A stretch of 64,000 nucleotides of DNA from an uncultured Oscillibacter sp. (GTDB taxonomy: Bacteria; Bacillota; Clostridia; Oscillospirales; Oscillospiraceae). A program made the translations under genes and the position numbers. The notes beneath the pieces were generated by a model. The model did not search any database. It had not been told where the DNA came from and worked only from the letters and a program-made list of their open reading frames with translations. The stretch lies in contig CAJUQQ010000006.1 in NCBI GenBank assembly GCA_910588175.1, forward strand, positions 9,102 to 73,101. The letters run 5' to 3'. How positions within the stretch are numbered: position 1 is the stretch's first letter; every line of letters begins with the position of its first letter. This document shows positions 7,641 to 16,086 of the stretch, piece by piece.

Positions 7641-8324
7641 TTATTTCAAACGCTTGTCGATGCGCACCGACAGGCGGCTGAAAACGGATTGAACGACTTG
7701 AACTAAAATGATGAGGAAAATCACCGTAACCCACATCACCGAGGGGACGTTCCGCTGGTGCCCGTACCGGATGGCCAGATCCCCCAGCCCTCCGGCCCCC
7801 ATGATGCCCGCCATGGCGGTATAGCCCACAATGGCGATGAGGACCACGGACCCCCCCAGAATCAAGGAGGGCTTTGCCTCCGGCAGGTAGACCTTCCACA
7901 CAATCTGGAAGGTGGAGGCCCCCATGGACTGGGCCGCCTCAATGACGCCCGCGTCCACCTCGCTGAGGGCGGTTTCCACCATCCGGGCGATGAAGGGGGC
8001 GGCGGAGACCACCAGGGGCACCACGGCGCCCTTGATGCCGATTTTCGTGCCCACCACCAGCTTGGTAAAGGGGAACAGGGCAATCATCAAAATGATGAAG
8101 GGCAGGGACCGGCCGATGTTGATAACCCAGCCCAAAACCGCGTTGACGGCCCGGTTCGGGCGGATGCCGTGGGGCTGGGTGAGAATCATGACCACGCCCA
8201 TGGGCAGGCCGATGAGATAGGCCAGCAGGGTGGAAAGGCCCGTCATCAGCAGGGTGTCCCAGACGCCCTCGGCCAAAATGCCGCCGTACTCCGCCCAAAA
8301 GGCGGCGGTGAAAATCTCAGCCAC
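7641..8324 (-). CDS. metI: Methionine ABC transporter permease
   Basis: This is a 227-residue inner-membrane permease with about five membrane helices. The cytoplasmic EAA loop (VIEAAQSMGASTFQIVWKV) contacts the MetN ATPase. The ATG at 8324 overlaps the metN stop by 8 bp, showing translational coupling. Length and architecture are standard for MetI. Confidence 0.9.
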   Translation of the reverse strand: MAEIFTAAFWAEYGGILAEGVWDTLLMTGLSTLLAYLIGLPMGVVMILTQPHGIRPNRAVNAVLGWVINIGRSLPFIILMIALFPFTKLVVGTKIGIKGAVVPLVVSAAPFIARMVETALSEVDAGVIEAAQSMGASTFQIVWKVYLPEAKPSLILGGSVVLIAIVGYTAMAGIMGAGGLGDLAIRYGHQRNVPSVMWVTVIFLIILVQVVQSVFSRLSVRIDKRLK

Positions 8325-9327
8325 GGTACTCCACCTCCTCCACGGTAATGTAAGGCTGGGAACGGATATAGCTCAGGGCCTTGGCCGCCTCGTTGGAATC
8401 CTCCGGCAGGCCCAGCAGCATGGTGCCCAGGGCCTTGCCTCCCACATTCCGGGTGTCCGCCCCCAGGATGTTCAGCTTCACGCCGCAGTCGATGGCCACG
8501 GAGGCGATGAGGGGCTGATAGGCGGTGCCGCCGTTGAAGGAGACCCGGATGGCCCGGGTGCTGGCGGGGTACTGGGAGATGCTGACGCCGCCGGGGTATA
8601 CCAGCCGCCGGGCCGCGTCGGTGGAGGGGTTGGAGAAAATCTCCTGCACCTCGCCCATCTCCGCCACGACGCCCCCGTCCAGAATGGCCACCCGGGAGCA
8701 GATCTCCTCAATGACGCTCATCTGGTGGGTGATGACCACCACGGTGACCCCCAGCTTGGCGTTCAGGTCCTTCAACAGGCCCAGAATGGAGGCGGTGGTG
8801 GTGGGGTCCAGGGCGGAGGTGGCCTCGTCGCAGAGGAGGACCTTGGGGTCTGTGGCCAGAGCCCGGGCAATGGCCACCCGCTGCTTCTGCCCGCCGGAGA
8901 GCTGGGCGGGGTAGGCCCCGGCCTTCTCTCCCAGGTCCACCAGCTCCAGAAGCTCCCGGGCCCGCTGTTCCGCCCGGGGTACCCCGGCGATCTCCATGGG
9001 GAAGCAGACGTTTTTCAGGCAGGTGCGCTGCATCAGCAGGTTGAAGCTCTGGAAGATCATGGTGATTTTCCTCCGCTGGAGCCGCAGCTCCTTTTCCGAG
9101 AGGGCGGTCATGTCCTTTCCGTCCACCAAAACCGCGCCTGAGGTGGGCCGCTCCAGCAGGTTCATGCACCGGACCAGGGTGGATTTCCCCGCGCCGGAGA
9201 GACCGATGATCCCGAAGATCTCCCCCTGCCGGATGTCCAGGCAGATGTCCTCCAGGGCGTGGACCGGCTCGGCCCCGCCGCCGAAGGTCTTGCTCAAGTG
9301 CTGAATTTGAATGATGGGTTCACTCAC
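8317..9327 (-). CDS. metN: Methionine ABC transporter ATP-binding protein
   Basis: This is the ATPase of the methionine importer (336 residues). Visible motifs are Walker A GLSGAGKST, signature LSGGQKQR, Walker B VLLCDEAT and a C-terminal ACT-like NIL domain that senses methionine. I start it at GTG 9327 (VSEPIIQIQH) behind AAAGGAG; the frame runs on to 9435, but that part overlaps the T-box terminator and cannot be coding when the leader is used. First gene of metNIQ. Confidence 0.92.
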   Translation of the reverse strand: MSEPIIQIQHLSKTFGGGAEPVHALEDICLDIRQGEIFGIIGLSGAGKSTLVRCMNLLERPTSGAVLVDGKDMTALSEKELRLQRRKITMIFQSFNLLMQRTCLKNVCFPMEIAGVPRAEQRARELLELVDLGEKAGAYPAQLSGGQKQRVAIARALATDPKVLLCDEATSALDPTTTASILGLLKDLNAKLGVTVVVITHQMSVIEEICSRVAILDGGVVAEMGEVQEIFSNPSTDAARRLVYPGGVSISQYPASTRAIRVSFNGGTAYQPLIASVAIDCGVKLNILGADTRNVGGKALGTMLLGLPEDSNEAAKALSYIRSQPYITVEEVEYRG

Positions 9328-9363
9328 AGTGTCCGCTCCTTTCCAATGGGAAGCCGGGCAAAC

Positions 9364-9650
9364 AAAAAAGCCCTTGAAGCCTTCCGCTTCAAGGACGAGC
9401 GCGAAACCGCGCCGTGGTACCACCTTGCTTCGCACACCCCCTCGCGGAGGCGGCCTCCCGGAGTGCTGTCACACTCCCGCGCTGTCACGGGCGCTCCCGT
9501 CGCGGCCTGTGCCCAAAAGGGCAGTCGGCGGCGCAACTCCAAGACCATGTTCCGCCGGCCCTTCCGTGCCCCTTTTCACCACCCGGGGCTCTCTTTGACG
9601 TATCGTCCGGCGTACTCTTCTCTTCCTCGTCTTTTGGTTATGCAATTTTT
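9364..9650 (-). promoter_or_regulatory. T-box leader, methionine-specific (metNIQ)
   Basis: Read on the minus strand: a stem I domain with GAGGAAGAGAAGAG and AGAGAGC, a specifier bulge with ATG (9548-9546) followed by GTCTTGGAG, the T-box GGTGGTACCACGG (9424-9412) and a terminator CCTTGAAGC/GCTTCAAGG with a T-run. Uncharged tRNA-Met would favour antitermination. The ATG specifier fits the downstream methionine importer. Confidence 0.9.
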
Positions 9651-9663
9651 TGAATTGCCTTGT

Positions 9664-9692
9664 AGTTTACACGCTTTTCCCCCGCCTGTCAA
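9664..9692 (-). promoter_or_regulatory. Sigma-A promoter of the metNIQ leader
   Basis: Minus strand TTGACA (9692-9687), 17-bp spacer, TAAACT (9669-9664). It lies just upstream of the T-box stem I. Confidence 0.75.
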
Positions 9693-9798
9693 GGGCAAAG
9701 CGCACAGAAAAGCCCCGCCCGTTCCCGCTCCGCGCCGTCATTGCGCACAAAACCGCCGGGTGGAGGGAAGAAATTTTGTGGGCGGGGCCGGAATCGGA

Positions 9799-9827
9799 TT
9801 GCAAGATGGCGGCAAAACTGCTATCAT
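9799..9827 (+). promoter_or_regulatory. Sigma-A promoter of the DUF368 gene
   Basis: TTGCAA (9799-9804), 17-bp spacer, TATCAT (9822-9827), about 34 bp before the ATG. Confidence 0.6.
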
Positions 9828-9860
9828 ATTCCGCGTAAGAATGAGAGGGGGAACCCAACG

Positions 9861-10703
9861 ATGGATAGGCGGAAGCGGGCCCGCTGGCTGCGGAATCTGC
9901 TCTGCGGCGCGCTGATCGGCGCGGGGGCCATTCTGCCGGGCGTGTCCGGCGGCGTGCTGGCGGTGGTGTTCGACATCTACCGCCCCTTTATGGAGGTGCT
10001 GACCCATCCCCGGCGGGCCCTCCCCCGGTACTGGAAGATGATGATCCCCCTGGGGCTGGGCTGGGCCGCGGGCTTCCTGGGCATTGCCAAGGGCATCGCC
10101 GCCGCCATGACGCTCTCCGGCGCGGTGACCTATTGGCTTTTTATCGGCCTCATCGCGGGCACCGCCCCCTCGCTTTTCCGGGAGGCGGGGAAGCAGGGGC
10201 GCTCCGCCTCCGCCTGGGGGAGCTTCTTCCTCTGCGCGGCGGCGGTCTTCGCCGGGCTTTTTTACGTCAGCCGGGTAATCCGCGTCCAGGTGGAGCCGAG
10301 TTTCTGGTGGTACAACTTCTGCGGGGCTCTGTGGGGCATGGGGGTGGTGATTCCGGGCATGACCTCCTCCTCCGTGATGATGGCCCTGGGGCTGTACCAG
10401 CCCATGCTGGAGGGGCTGGCCCGGCTGGACCTCCTGGTGCTCTCCGCCGCCCTGCCGGGGATGTTTCTGACCATCGCGCTGCTGGCCCGGCTGGTGACCT
10501 GGTTCTTCCGGCGGCACTACGCCGCGGCGTTTCACGGAATCCTGGGCTTTGTGACGGCCTCCACCCTGGTCATCATTCCCACGTCCTACGCCGGGGCGGG
10601 GGAGATGGCGCTGTCCGCCCTCTGCGCCGCCGCCGGGTTCGCCCTGGCTTTCTTCCTGGCAAAAATGGACAAACGGGAGGAGACCGGGAAGGAGCCGGTG
10701 TAA
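9861..10703 (+). CDS. DUF368 membrane protein, probable undecaprenyl-phosphate flippase
   Basis: This is a 280-residue polytopic membrane protein of the DUF368 family. Members of this family (PopT) have been implicated in returning undecaprenyl phosphate, the cell-wall lipid carrier, to the inner leaflet. The family hallmark GAILPGVSGGVLAVVFDIY appears near the N-terminus and is echoed in the second half by GMGVVIPGMTSSSVMMALG, showing the internal inverted duplication. The start is the ATG at 9861 behind GAGAGGGGG. It is a single gene with its own promoter and converges with the amidohydrolase gene. Confidence 0.85.
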   Translation: MDRRKRARWLRNLLCGALIGAGAILPGVSGGVLAVVFDIYRPFMEVLTHPRRALPRYWKMMIPLGLGWAAGFLGIAKGIAAAMTLSGAVTYWLFIGLIAGTAPSLFREAGKQGRSASAWGSFFLCAAAVFAGLFYVSRVIRVQVEPSFWWYNFCGALWGMGVVIPGMTSSSVMMALGLYQPMLEGLARLDLLVLSAALPGMFLTIALLARLVTWFFRRHYAAAFHGILGFVTASTLVIIPTSYAGAGEMALSALCAAAGFALAFFLAKMDKREETGKEPV

Positions 10704-10714
10704 CCCGGCCCGTT

Positions 10715-12070
10715 TTATCCCCTGCTCAAATAGGCGCTCACTGCGGCCCGGGCCTCCCGGACCGCTTTTTCCTCGTCCACGCCGGTGAGGCGGCCGTCCT
10801 TGACCACGACCCTGCCGTTCACCACCGTGGCGTCCACCGGGCCCTTGAATCCCACGGTGCCAAGCATCGACTTGACATCCAGGTCCGCCCCCACCAGCTC
10901 CAGCCGGTCCCGGCGGATCATGAAGAGGTCTCCGGCCTTGCCCGTCTCCAGGCTTCCGATGTCCTCCCGGCCCAGCACCCGGGCGCTGCCCCGGGTGGCG
11001 ATTTTCAGCAGGTCGTACCCGCTGGGGGCCCGCTCGCTGGAGCGGAGCCGGTGGAGGAGATAGGCCACCCGCAGCTCCTCCAGAAGATTGGACCCGTCGT
11101 TGCTGGCGCTGCCGTCCACCGCCAGGCCCACGGGCACCCCCAGCTCCAGCATCTCCGGAATCCGGCACACGCCGGAGGAGAGCTTCATATTGGAAATGGG
11201 GCAGTGGGCCACGCCGGTACCGGTGTCCGCCAGCAGCCTCAGCTCCTCGTCGTTGAAGTGGATGCCATGGGCGTACCACACGTCCGGGCCCACCCAGCCC
11301 AGATCCTCCATGTAGGCCAGGGGCCGCTTGCCGTGCTTCTCCAGGACGTAGCGCTCCTCGTCCTTGGTCTCGCAGAGGTGGGTGTGAAGCCGGACCCCCA
11401 AATCCCGGGCCAGCAGGGCGGACTGGCGCAGCAGCTCCGCCGAGACGCTGAAGGGGGAGCAGGGGGCCAGGGCCACCGTCCGCATGGAGTTGAAGGAGGG
11501 ATCGTGGTACTTCTCCACCGCCGTCTGGCAGTCCCGCAGAATCTCGTCCACCGTCTGGACCACGCTGTCCGGCGGCAGGCCGCCGTCCTTTTTGCTCAAG
11601 TCCATGCTGCCCCGGGAGGCGGCCATCCGCACCCCCAGGTCCCCGGCGGCGGCGAACTGGGCCCCCAGCAGGTCCCCGGCTCCGCCGGGAAAGACGTAGT
11701 GGTGGTCAAAGACGGTGGTGCATCCGGTTTTCAGCAGCTCGCCCATGCCCACGATGGAGCTGTGGTAAACCGCCTCGCCGTCCAGATTCTTCCAAATCTC
11801 GTACAGCGTCCTCAGCCAGTCAAAGAGCTCCATATTCTGCACCTGGGGCAGATTCCGGCTGAAGGTCTGGTAGAGATGATGGTGGGTGTTGATGAGCCCC
11901 GGATAAACAACACATCCGGAGGCGTCCAGGGTCTCGTCCGCCTCCCGCTCTTCCGGGCCCATATAAGCGATGAGGCCGTCTTGGAGCAAGAGGTTTGCGT
12001 TTTCCAGCACGGAATCGGCGCCGTCGCAGGTGACAACGGCGGAAGCGCCGCGAATCAAAAGACTGCTCAT
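10715..12070 (-). CDS. Amidohydrolase, probable 8-oxoguanine/guanine-type deaminase
   Basis: This is a 451-residue metal-dependent hydrolase of the cytosine deaminase/AtzB-like branch, whose members hydrolytically deaminate purines such as 8-oxoguanine. Metal ligands are visible: HxH in NTHHHLYQ, His in HTHLCETKDE, His in AHGIHFNDEE and Asp in AVDGSASNDGSN. The ATG at 12070 follows GGGAGG; the frame extends five codons further without support. It sits alone behind a guanine-class riboswitch, which independently points to a guanine-related substrate. The exact substrate (guanine, 8-oxoguanine, other) is not settled by sequence. Confidence 0.85.
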   Translation of the reverse strand: MSSLLIRGASAVVTCDGADSVLENANLLLQDGLIAYMGPEEREADETLDASGCVVYPGLINTHHHLYQTFSRNLPQVQNMELFDWLRTLYEIWKNLDGEAVYHSSIVGMGELLKTGCTTVFDHHYVFPGGAGDLLGAQFAAAGDLGVRMAASRGSMDLSKKDGGLPPDSVVQTVDEILRDCQTAVEKYHDPSFNSMRTVALAPCSPFSVSAELLRQSALLARDLGVRLHTHLCETKDEERYVLEKHGKRPLAYMEDLGWVGPDVWYAHGIHFNDEELRLLADTGTGVAHCPISNMKLSSGVCRIPEMLELGVPVGLAVDGSASNDGSNLLEELRVAYLLHRLRSSERAPSGYDLLKIATRGSARVLGREDIGSLETGKAGDLFMIRRDRLELVGADLDVKSMLGTVGFKGPVDATVVNGRVVVKDGRLTGVDEEKAVREARAAVSAYLSRG

Positions 12071-12124
12071 AGTAAATCCTCCCAAGCACGCGGAAGCCGC
12101 GTAATCATGCTACCAAGGGCAAAC

Positions 12125-12217
12125 AAAAAGACCACAAGTCCGGGAGACGTCCCAGACTTGTAGTCAACTGTTCAGGCAGTTGGTAGAAACGCCCATCCAA
12201 TCATGGGCTTATACAAG
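12125..12217 (-). promoter_or_regulatory. Guanine-class purine riboswitch with terminator
   Basis: Minus strand aptamer 12217-12157: P1 CTTGTA/TACAAG, J1/2 TAA, P2 GCCCAT/ATGGGC, J2/3 GTTTCTACC, P3 AACTG/CAGTT and J3/1 GACTA. The C in GACTA is the specificity base of guanine (not adenine) switches. An overlapping terminator (12164-12125) pairs ACTACAAGTCTGGGA with TCCCGGACTTGTGGT and ends in TTTTT, so ligand should turn expression off or, if P1 competes with the terminator, on. Because the 3' strand of P1 is the 5' strand of the terminator, ligand-stabilised P1 would block the terminator, which argues for an ON switch. Confidence 0.92.
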
Positions 12218-12232
12218 CCGATATATAAAGTT

Positions 12233-12261
12233 ATTATAAAGTACCCACACCAAATTGTCAA
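12233..12261 (-). promoter_or_regulatory. Sigma-A promoter of the riboswitch transcript
   Basis: Minus strand TTGACA (12261-12256), 17-bp spacer, TATAAT (12238-12233): a full consensus promoter directly upstream of the aptamer. Confidence 0.85.
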
Positions 12262-12413
12262 GCAATTTCACCATCGAACGGTTGATTTGCCGATCAAACA
12301 TGTCAAAGGTGAAACGCAGAAAAATCCAACTCCGCCGCAAGCGAAGCGCCGCGGCATACTCCCCGTAAGAAAACACCCGCAAACCCAGCGAAGCGGTTCA
12401 CGGGTGAAAGCGA

Positions 12414-12482
12414 AGGAATTCCCCGTCCGGCGGAGCTTTCCGCCCCTTCGGGGCGGGAAGCGCAGCGGTAAGGGGAATTCCT
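12414..12482. repeat. 69-bp inverted repeat unit next to tRNA-Ser
   Basis: AGGAATTCCCC (12414-12424) faces GGGGAATTCCT (12472-12482). Inside is a second hairpin, CCGCCCC/GGGGCGG. It begins 5 bp from the encoded CCA end of the tRNA and may act as its processing or termination structure, though there is no clear T-run. Confidence 0.5.
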
Positions 12483-12486
12483 GAGC

Positions 12487-12577
12487 TGGCGCAGCGGGTG
12501 GGATTCGAACCCACGGTACCCTTGCGGGTACACCTGATTTCGAGTCAGGGCCGTTATAACCACTTCGATACCGCTGC
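12487..12577 (-). tRNA. tRNA-Ser, anticodon CGA
   Basis: The acceptor stem GCAGCGG/CCGCTGC closes a class II tRNA with a long variable arm (TGTACCCGCAAGGGTACCG). The anticodon stem-loop is CCTGACTCGAAATCAGG, giving anticodon CGA, which reads UCG serine codons. The T-arm has GGTTCGAATCC. The 3' CCA is encoded. A promoter TTGCAA-17-CATAAT precedes it. Confidence 0.95.
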
Positions 12578-12627
12578 ATGAGCCGTTTTCTATTATGCCA
12601 CACTTTCCCCGCCGTTGCAAGAGGGGC

Positions 12628-12826
12628 GGGAAAAATTTCCCCCAGTCTGGCGAAACGGTCTTTTCGCCAGACTGGGCAAGCTTTTCAGACCTTAAAAAGC
12701 TCTGAAAAACTTCGGATTGAAAGCGAGAGAAACCCCTGATGGGTTTCTCTCGCAGCTCTTTTCCTTTCCGTTCGCTTTCGGACAATGCCTTTTCGGCAAG
12801 CTGAAGAGAGGAAAAAATTTCCCCCC
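12628..12826. mobile_element. Diverged copy 3 of the structured terminator-associated element
   Basis: The core at about 12644-12809 aligns with copies 1 and 2 (shared TTTTCAGACCTT, TCTGAAAA, ACTTC, GATTGAAA). It has changed in ways that keep the stems: CAGTCTGGCGAAA/TTTCGCCAGACTG and GCGAGAGAAACCC/GGGTTTCTCTCGC are both fully paired. It is flanked by near-identical GGGAAAAATTTCCCCC (12628-12643) and GGAAAAAATTTCCCCCC (12810-12826), again a duplicated palindrome. It sits just after the RNA methyltransferase stop. Confidence 0.6.
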
Positions 12827-12829
12827 TTC

Positions 12830-13939
12830 TCACCAGCCATAGAAAAACGCGTCGCATTTCAGCATCCCGTTGTACAGCTTCCGCTTCTTGTCCGCCGGGC
12901 GGCCGAAACACCGCTCAAACTCCGTATGAGAGCTCAGCACGATTACCCGCCACTTGGGCGGCAGATCCTCCAGCGCCTTCCCAAAGGCCCTGTACAGCGC
13001 CTCCGCCTCCCGCTTCTCCAGCAGCCGCTCGCCGTAGGGTGGGTTCGTCACCAGCTGTCCGTACTCGCCGCTGGAGCGGAACTTCCCCGCGTCCGCCTCC
13101 TCAAAGCGCACGCAGTCCTCCACCCCGGCCAGGGCGGCGTTGTGCCGGGCCAGCTCCACCGCCGCCGGGTCGATGTCCCCGCCCCAGATGTCGTACTGTC
13201 CGTGAAACTCTTTGTCCTGAGCCTCCTCCGCCGCGTCCATCCACAGCTTGGGGTCCATGGACTTCCACTTCTGGGCGGCAAAGCTCCGGTCCAGGCCCGG
13301 GGCCCGGTTTTTGGCAATCAGCGCCGCCTCGATGGGGATGGTGCCGGAGCCGCAGAAGGGGTCGCGGAAGGGGTCCTTCCCCCGGTAGCGGGAAAGGGTC
13401 ACCAGGGCCGCCGCCAGGGTCTCCCGCAGGGGCGCGCCCATGTTCTGGGCCCGGTAACCCCGCTTGTAGAGCCCCTCGCCGGAGGTGTCCAGATACAACG
13501 AGGCCTGGTCCTTGATGATGGCGAACTGAATTTGATACCGCCCTCCCGTCTCCGGCAGGGTCTCGCAGCCATAGGCCTTTCCCAGCCGCTTTGCCGCCGC
13601 CTTTTTTACAATGGCCTGACAGGCGGGGACGGAGTGGAGTGTGGAATTCAGGGAATAGCCCTTCACGGGGAACTCTCCCTCCCGGGGGATGAAGTCCTCC
13701 CAGGGCAGGGCGAGGACGCCCTGAAACAGAGACTCGAAGTCCGGGGCGGGGAAGGAGCCCAGCTCCATCAGCACCCGGGCCCCGCAGCGCAGATGGATAT
13801 TCAGCCGGGGAATGTCCGCCAGGGTCCCCTGGCAGTGGACCCGGCCGTTTTCCGCCCGGACGCCGGGCAGGTCCAGACGCTTGATTTCATCGGCCACTAG
13901 GGCCTCTAGGCCAAGAAGGCAAGGGATGGTTAGGGTCAA
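12830..13939 (-). CDS. THUMP-domain RNA N2-guanine methyltransferase (RlmL/TrmN-like)
   Basis: This is a 369-residue SAM-dependent RNA methyltransferase. It has an N-terminal ferredoxin-like/THUMP region (about 1-155) that binds RNA and a C-terminal Rossmann domain with DPFCGSGTIPIEA and the catalytic NPPYGERL motif of N-methyltransferases. Firmicutes homologues (YpsC/RlmL N-terminal half) methylate 23S rRNA guanine, but the site here is inferred. The start is a TTG at 13939 preceded by a GGGGGGA tract; it is 26 nt downstream of a clear promoter. It is a single gene. Confidence 0.87.
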   Translation of the reverse strand: MTLTIPCLLGLEALVADEIKRLDLPGVRAENGRVHCQGTLADIPRLNIHLRCGARVLMELGSFPAPDFESLFQGVLALPWEDFIPREGEFPVKGYSLNSTLHSVPACQAIVKKAAAKRLGKAYGCETLPETGGRYQIQFAIIKDQASLYLDTSGEGLYKRGYRAQNMGAPLRETLAAALVTLSRYRGKDPFRDPFCGSGTIPIEAALIAKNRAPGLDRSFAAQKWKSMDPKLWMDAAEEAQDKEFHGQYDIWGGDIDPAAVELARHNAALAGVEDCVRFEEADAGKFRSSGEYGQLVTNPPYGERLLEKREAEALYRAFGKALEDLPPKWRVIVLSSHTEFERCFGRPADKKRKLYNGMLKCDAFFYGW

Positions 13940-14599
13940 AAGGAGTCCCCCCTTTTCGATTCTGTTGTTTCAGTATAACAGGAGTTTTTTGGGTTTTCAA
14001 CTCCTTTTGATGAGTGGGAATTTTGGTTGCCCTTCGGGCGGGGGAGAATGGATACCAGCGATGACTGGGCCAATGCACCCCCCATGTCGTCGGAAGAAAC
14101 TCCGCCCACTCCGCCCCCGCCTGACGGCGAGGACTGCGCCCAGCTCCGTTCCTTCCTCCTCTCCCCACCGCAACCGCTTCGCTTACGTTGCGGCGGGGCA
14201 CCAATTTTCTTCCAGAAGAAAAAGAAGTAATGCCCTGCGGGGGGACGAGAGACGGGGGACGCGCAAGGGGCGCCTCCGTTTTTTACGCATGTCTTCTGCC
14301 CGCGGCGTAGCTTTAGCGAGGGCTTTGGTGGTTGTCGAATGGACCAGCTCCTCTTTTCGCTGCCGCTCATCTGGTGGTAGGGGTGGGGCTCTGCGCGGCT
14401 CTTGCGGCTTGCCGGTTAGAGCCGCGGCGGTCCCTTTGCGGGGATGGAGATGCCTTTACAGGATTCATTTTCCGGAGAAGGCTGGTCCTTCCAGAGAGGA
14501 TGTCCTTGTGAATTGTTACTAAAATGAAACACTTTTTCCCCCGGAGGTATGCTATACTGTAAATGAAATCTGAGGCTGATTAGAAGGGAGGCATCTTTA
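13940..14599. other. Gene-free stretch
   Basis: Apart from the minus-strand promoter at 13972-14000, I see no credible gene here. It contains an imperfect hairpin (CCGCAAC with GTTGCGG, about 14168-14196), a short purine run GGGGACGAGAGACGGGGGACG near 14240, and a -10-like TATACT just before nfeD. It may be decayed sequence. Confidence 0.5.
13972..14000 (-). promoter_or_regulatory. Sigma-A promoter of the RNA methyltransferase gene
   Basis: Minus strand TTGAAA (14000-13995), 17-bp spacer, TATACT (13977-13972). The predicted start near 13965 leaves a short leader to the TTG start. Confidence 0.7.
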
Positions 14600-15070
14600 A
14601 TGGATATCTTTATCTGGCTGTGGCTGGGGGCCATTGTTCTCTTCGGCGTTGCCGAGGTGGTCACCGAGGGCATGATTTCTATCTGGTTTGTGGCCGGGTC
14701 CCTGGCGGGTCTCGTCACCTGTATGTCCGGCTGGGCCCTGGGCGGCCTCTCTCCGGAGGCGACTCAAGTGCTGGTTTTCGCCGTCGTGTCCGCCGCCGCC
14801 CTGGTTCTCACCCGGCCCCTGGTCCGGCGCTTTATGACCAGGCCCCATGTTCCCACCAACCTGGACCGGGTCCTGGGCATGGTGGGCAAGGTCACGGAGG
14901 CCGTGGACAACGAGCGGGCCTCCGGCGCCGTCTACGTGGACGGCAAAACCTGGACCGCCCGCAGCGCCGACGGCTCCGCCATCCCCGCCGGAACCCAGGT
15001 AAAAGTGCAGAAGATCGAGGGCGTCAAGCTCCTGGTCCAATATTCTGAGAAAGTGGAGGTAACAAAGTAA
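14600..15070 (+). CDS. NfeD-family membrane protein
   Basis: This is a 156-residue NfeD1b-type protein: two or three N-terminal membrane helices (about 5-70) followed by an OB-fold domain (GMVGKVTEAVDNERASG ... DGSAIPAGTQVKV). NfeD proteins partner with SPFH proteins in membrane microdomain scaffolding. Its stop codon overlaps the start of the SPFH gene by one base (TAATG), so the pair is translationally coupled. The start is the ATG behind AAGGGAGG. Confidence 0.88.
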   Translation: MDIFIWLWLGAIVLFGVAEVVTEGMISIWFVAGSLAGLVTCMSGWALGGLSPEATQVLVFAVVSAAALVLTRPLVRRFMTRPHVPTNLDRVLGMVGKVTEAVDNERASGAVYVDGKTWTARSADGSAIPAGTQVKVQKIEGVKLLVQYSEKVEVTK

Positions 15071-16005
15071 TGTGGTGGATTCCCGTTTCCGTCGTCATCG
15101 TCCTGCTGGTCATCCTGATCATTTCCAACGTCCATATCGTCCAGCAGTCCCGGGCCTATGTGGTAGAGTGGCTGGGCCAGTTCCACGCCGTGTGGAACCA
15201 GGGCCCTCACGTCAAGGTGCCCTTTGTCATGCGGGTTGTCAAGAAGGTGTCCCTGAAAGAGCAGGTGGCGGATTTCCCGCCCCAGCCCGTCATTACGAAA
15301 GATAACGTCACCATGCAGATCGACACCGTGATTTACTTCCAGATCACCGACCCCAAGCTCTACACCTACGGCGTGGAGCACCCCATGAACGCCATTGAGA
15401 ACCTGACGGCAACCACCCTGCGAAACATCATCGGCGACATGGACCTGGAGCAGTCCCTCACCAGCCGGGACATCATCAACTCCCGGATGCGGGCCATCCT
15501 GGATGAGGCCACGGACCCCTGGGGCATCAAGGTGAACCGGGTGGAGCTGAAAAACATCATTCCTCCCAAGGACATCCAGAACGCCATGGAAAAGCAGATG
15601 AAGGCCGAGCGGGAGCGGCGGGAGTCCGTCCTCCAGGCCCAGGGCCAGAAGGAGTCCCAGGTGTTGGTGGCGCAGGGCGAGAAGGAAGCCGCCGTCCTCC
15701 GGGCTGCGGCGGCCAAGGAGGCGGCAATCCTCCAGGCCGAAGGCGCGAAGCAGGCCCGCATTATGGCCGCCGAGGCGGAGGCCGAGGCCATTACAAGGGT
15801 CCAGACCGCCCTGGCGGAGTCCCTGCGGCTTTTGAACGCCGCCGCCCCCAACGACCAGGTGGTGAAGCTGAAAGCCCTGGAGGCCATGCAGAAGGTGGCC
15901 GACGGCAAGGCGACGAAGATCATCATTCCCAGCGAGATTCAGGGACTAGCGGGCCTGGCCGCCAGCGCCAAGGCGGTGTTTGAGTCTGAGGAGCCGAAGA
16001 AATAA
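15070..16005 (+). CDS. SPFH/band 7 protein (stomatin/QmcA-like)
   Basis: This is a 311-residue membrane-anchored scaffold protein: one N-terminal membrane helix (about 3-22), an SPFH domain (PPQPVITKDNVTMQID, ITDPKLYTYGVE) and a long Ala/Glu-rich coiled coil (about 180-250) that drives oligomerisation. Such proteins form ring assemblies in the membrane and work with NfeD. It is the second gene of the nfeD operon, followed by a terminator hairpin. Confidence 0.92.
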   Translation: MWWIPVSVVIVLLVILIISNVHIVQQSRAYVVEWLGQFHAVWNQGPHVKVPFVMRVVKKVSLKEQVADFPPQPVITKDNVTMQIDTVIYFQITDPKLYTYGVEHPMNAIENLTATTLRNIIGDMDLEQSLTSRDIINSRMRAILDEATDPWGIKVNRVELKNIIPPKDIQNAMEKQMKAERERRESVLQAQGQKESQVLVAQGEKEAAVLRAAAAKEAAILQAEGAKQARIMAAEAEAEAITRVQTALAESLRLLNAAAPNDQVVKLKALEAMQKVADGKATKIIIPSEIQGLAGLAASAKAVFESEEPKK

Positions 16006-16019
16006 CTCCCATGCAGTAA

Positions 16020-16049
16020 AAAGGACCCCGTCCACGGACGGGGTCCTTT
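16020..16049. terminator. Bidirectional terminator hairpin
   Basis: AAAGGACCCCGTCC/GGACGGGGTCCTTT with a 2-nt loop, between the convergent SPFH and membrane-protein genes. The flanking A and T runs serve both strands. Confidence 0.75.
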
Positions 16050-16086
16050 GCCTGCCTATGCCGCCGTTTGGGCGTTTTGTCATGTT

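Noticed and set aside
9328..9435. N-terminal extension of metN
   Set aside because: This part overlaps the T-box terminator and T-box sequence; the GTG at 9327 has a proper ribosome site.
12218..12225. GCCGATAT on the plus strand, a sigma-D-like -10
   Set aside because: It lies in P1 and its flank in the guanine riboswitch, has no TAAA 15 bp upstream and no plus-strand gene follows.
12303..12911. 202-codon minus-strand frame across tRNA-Ser and element copy 3
   Set aside because: It reads straight through a tRNA gene and structured repeat; no ribosome site or protein-like composition.
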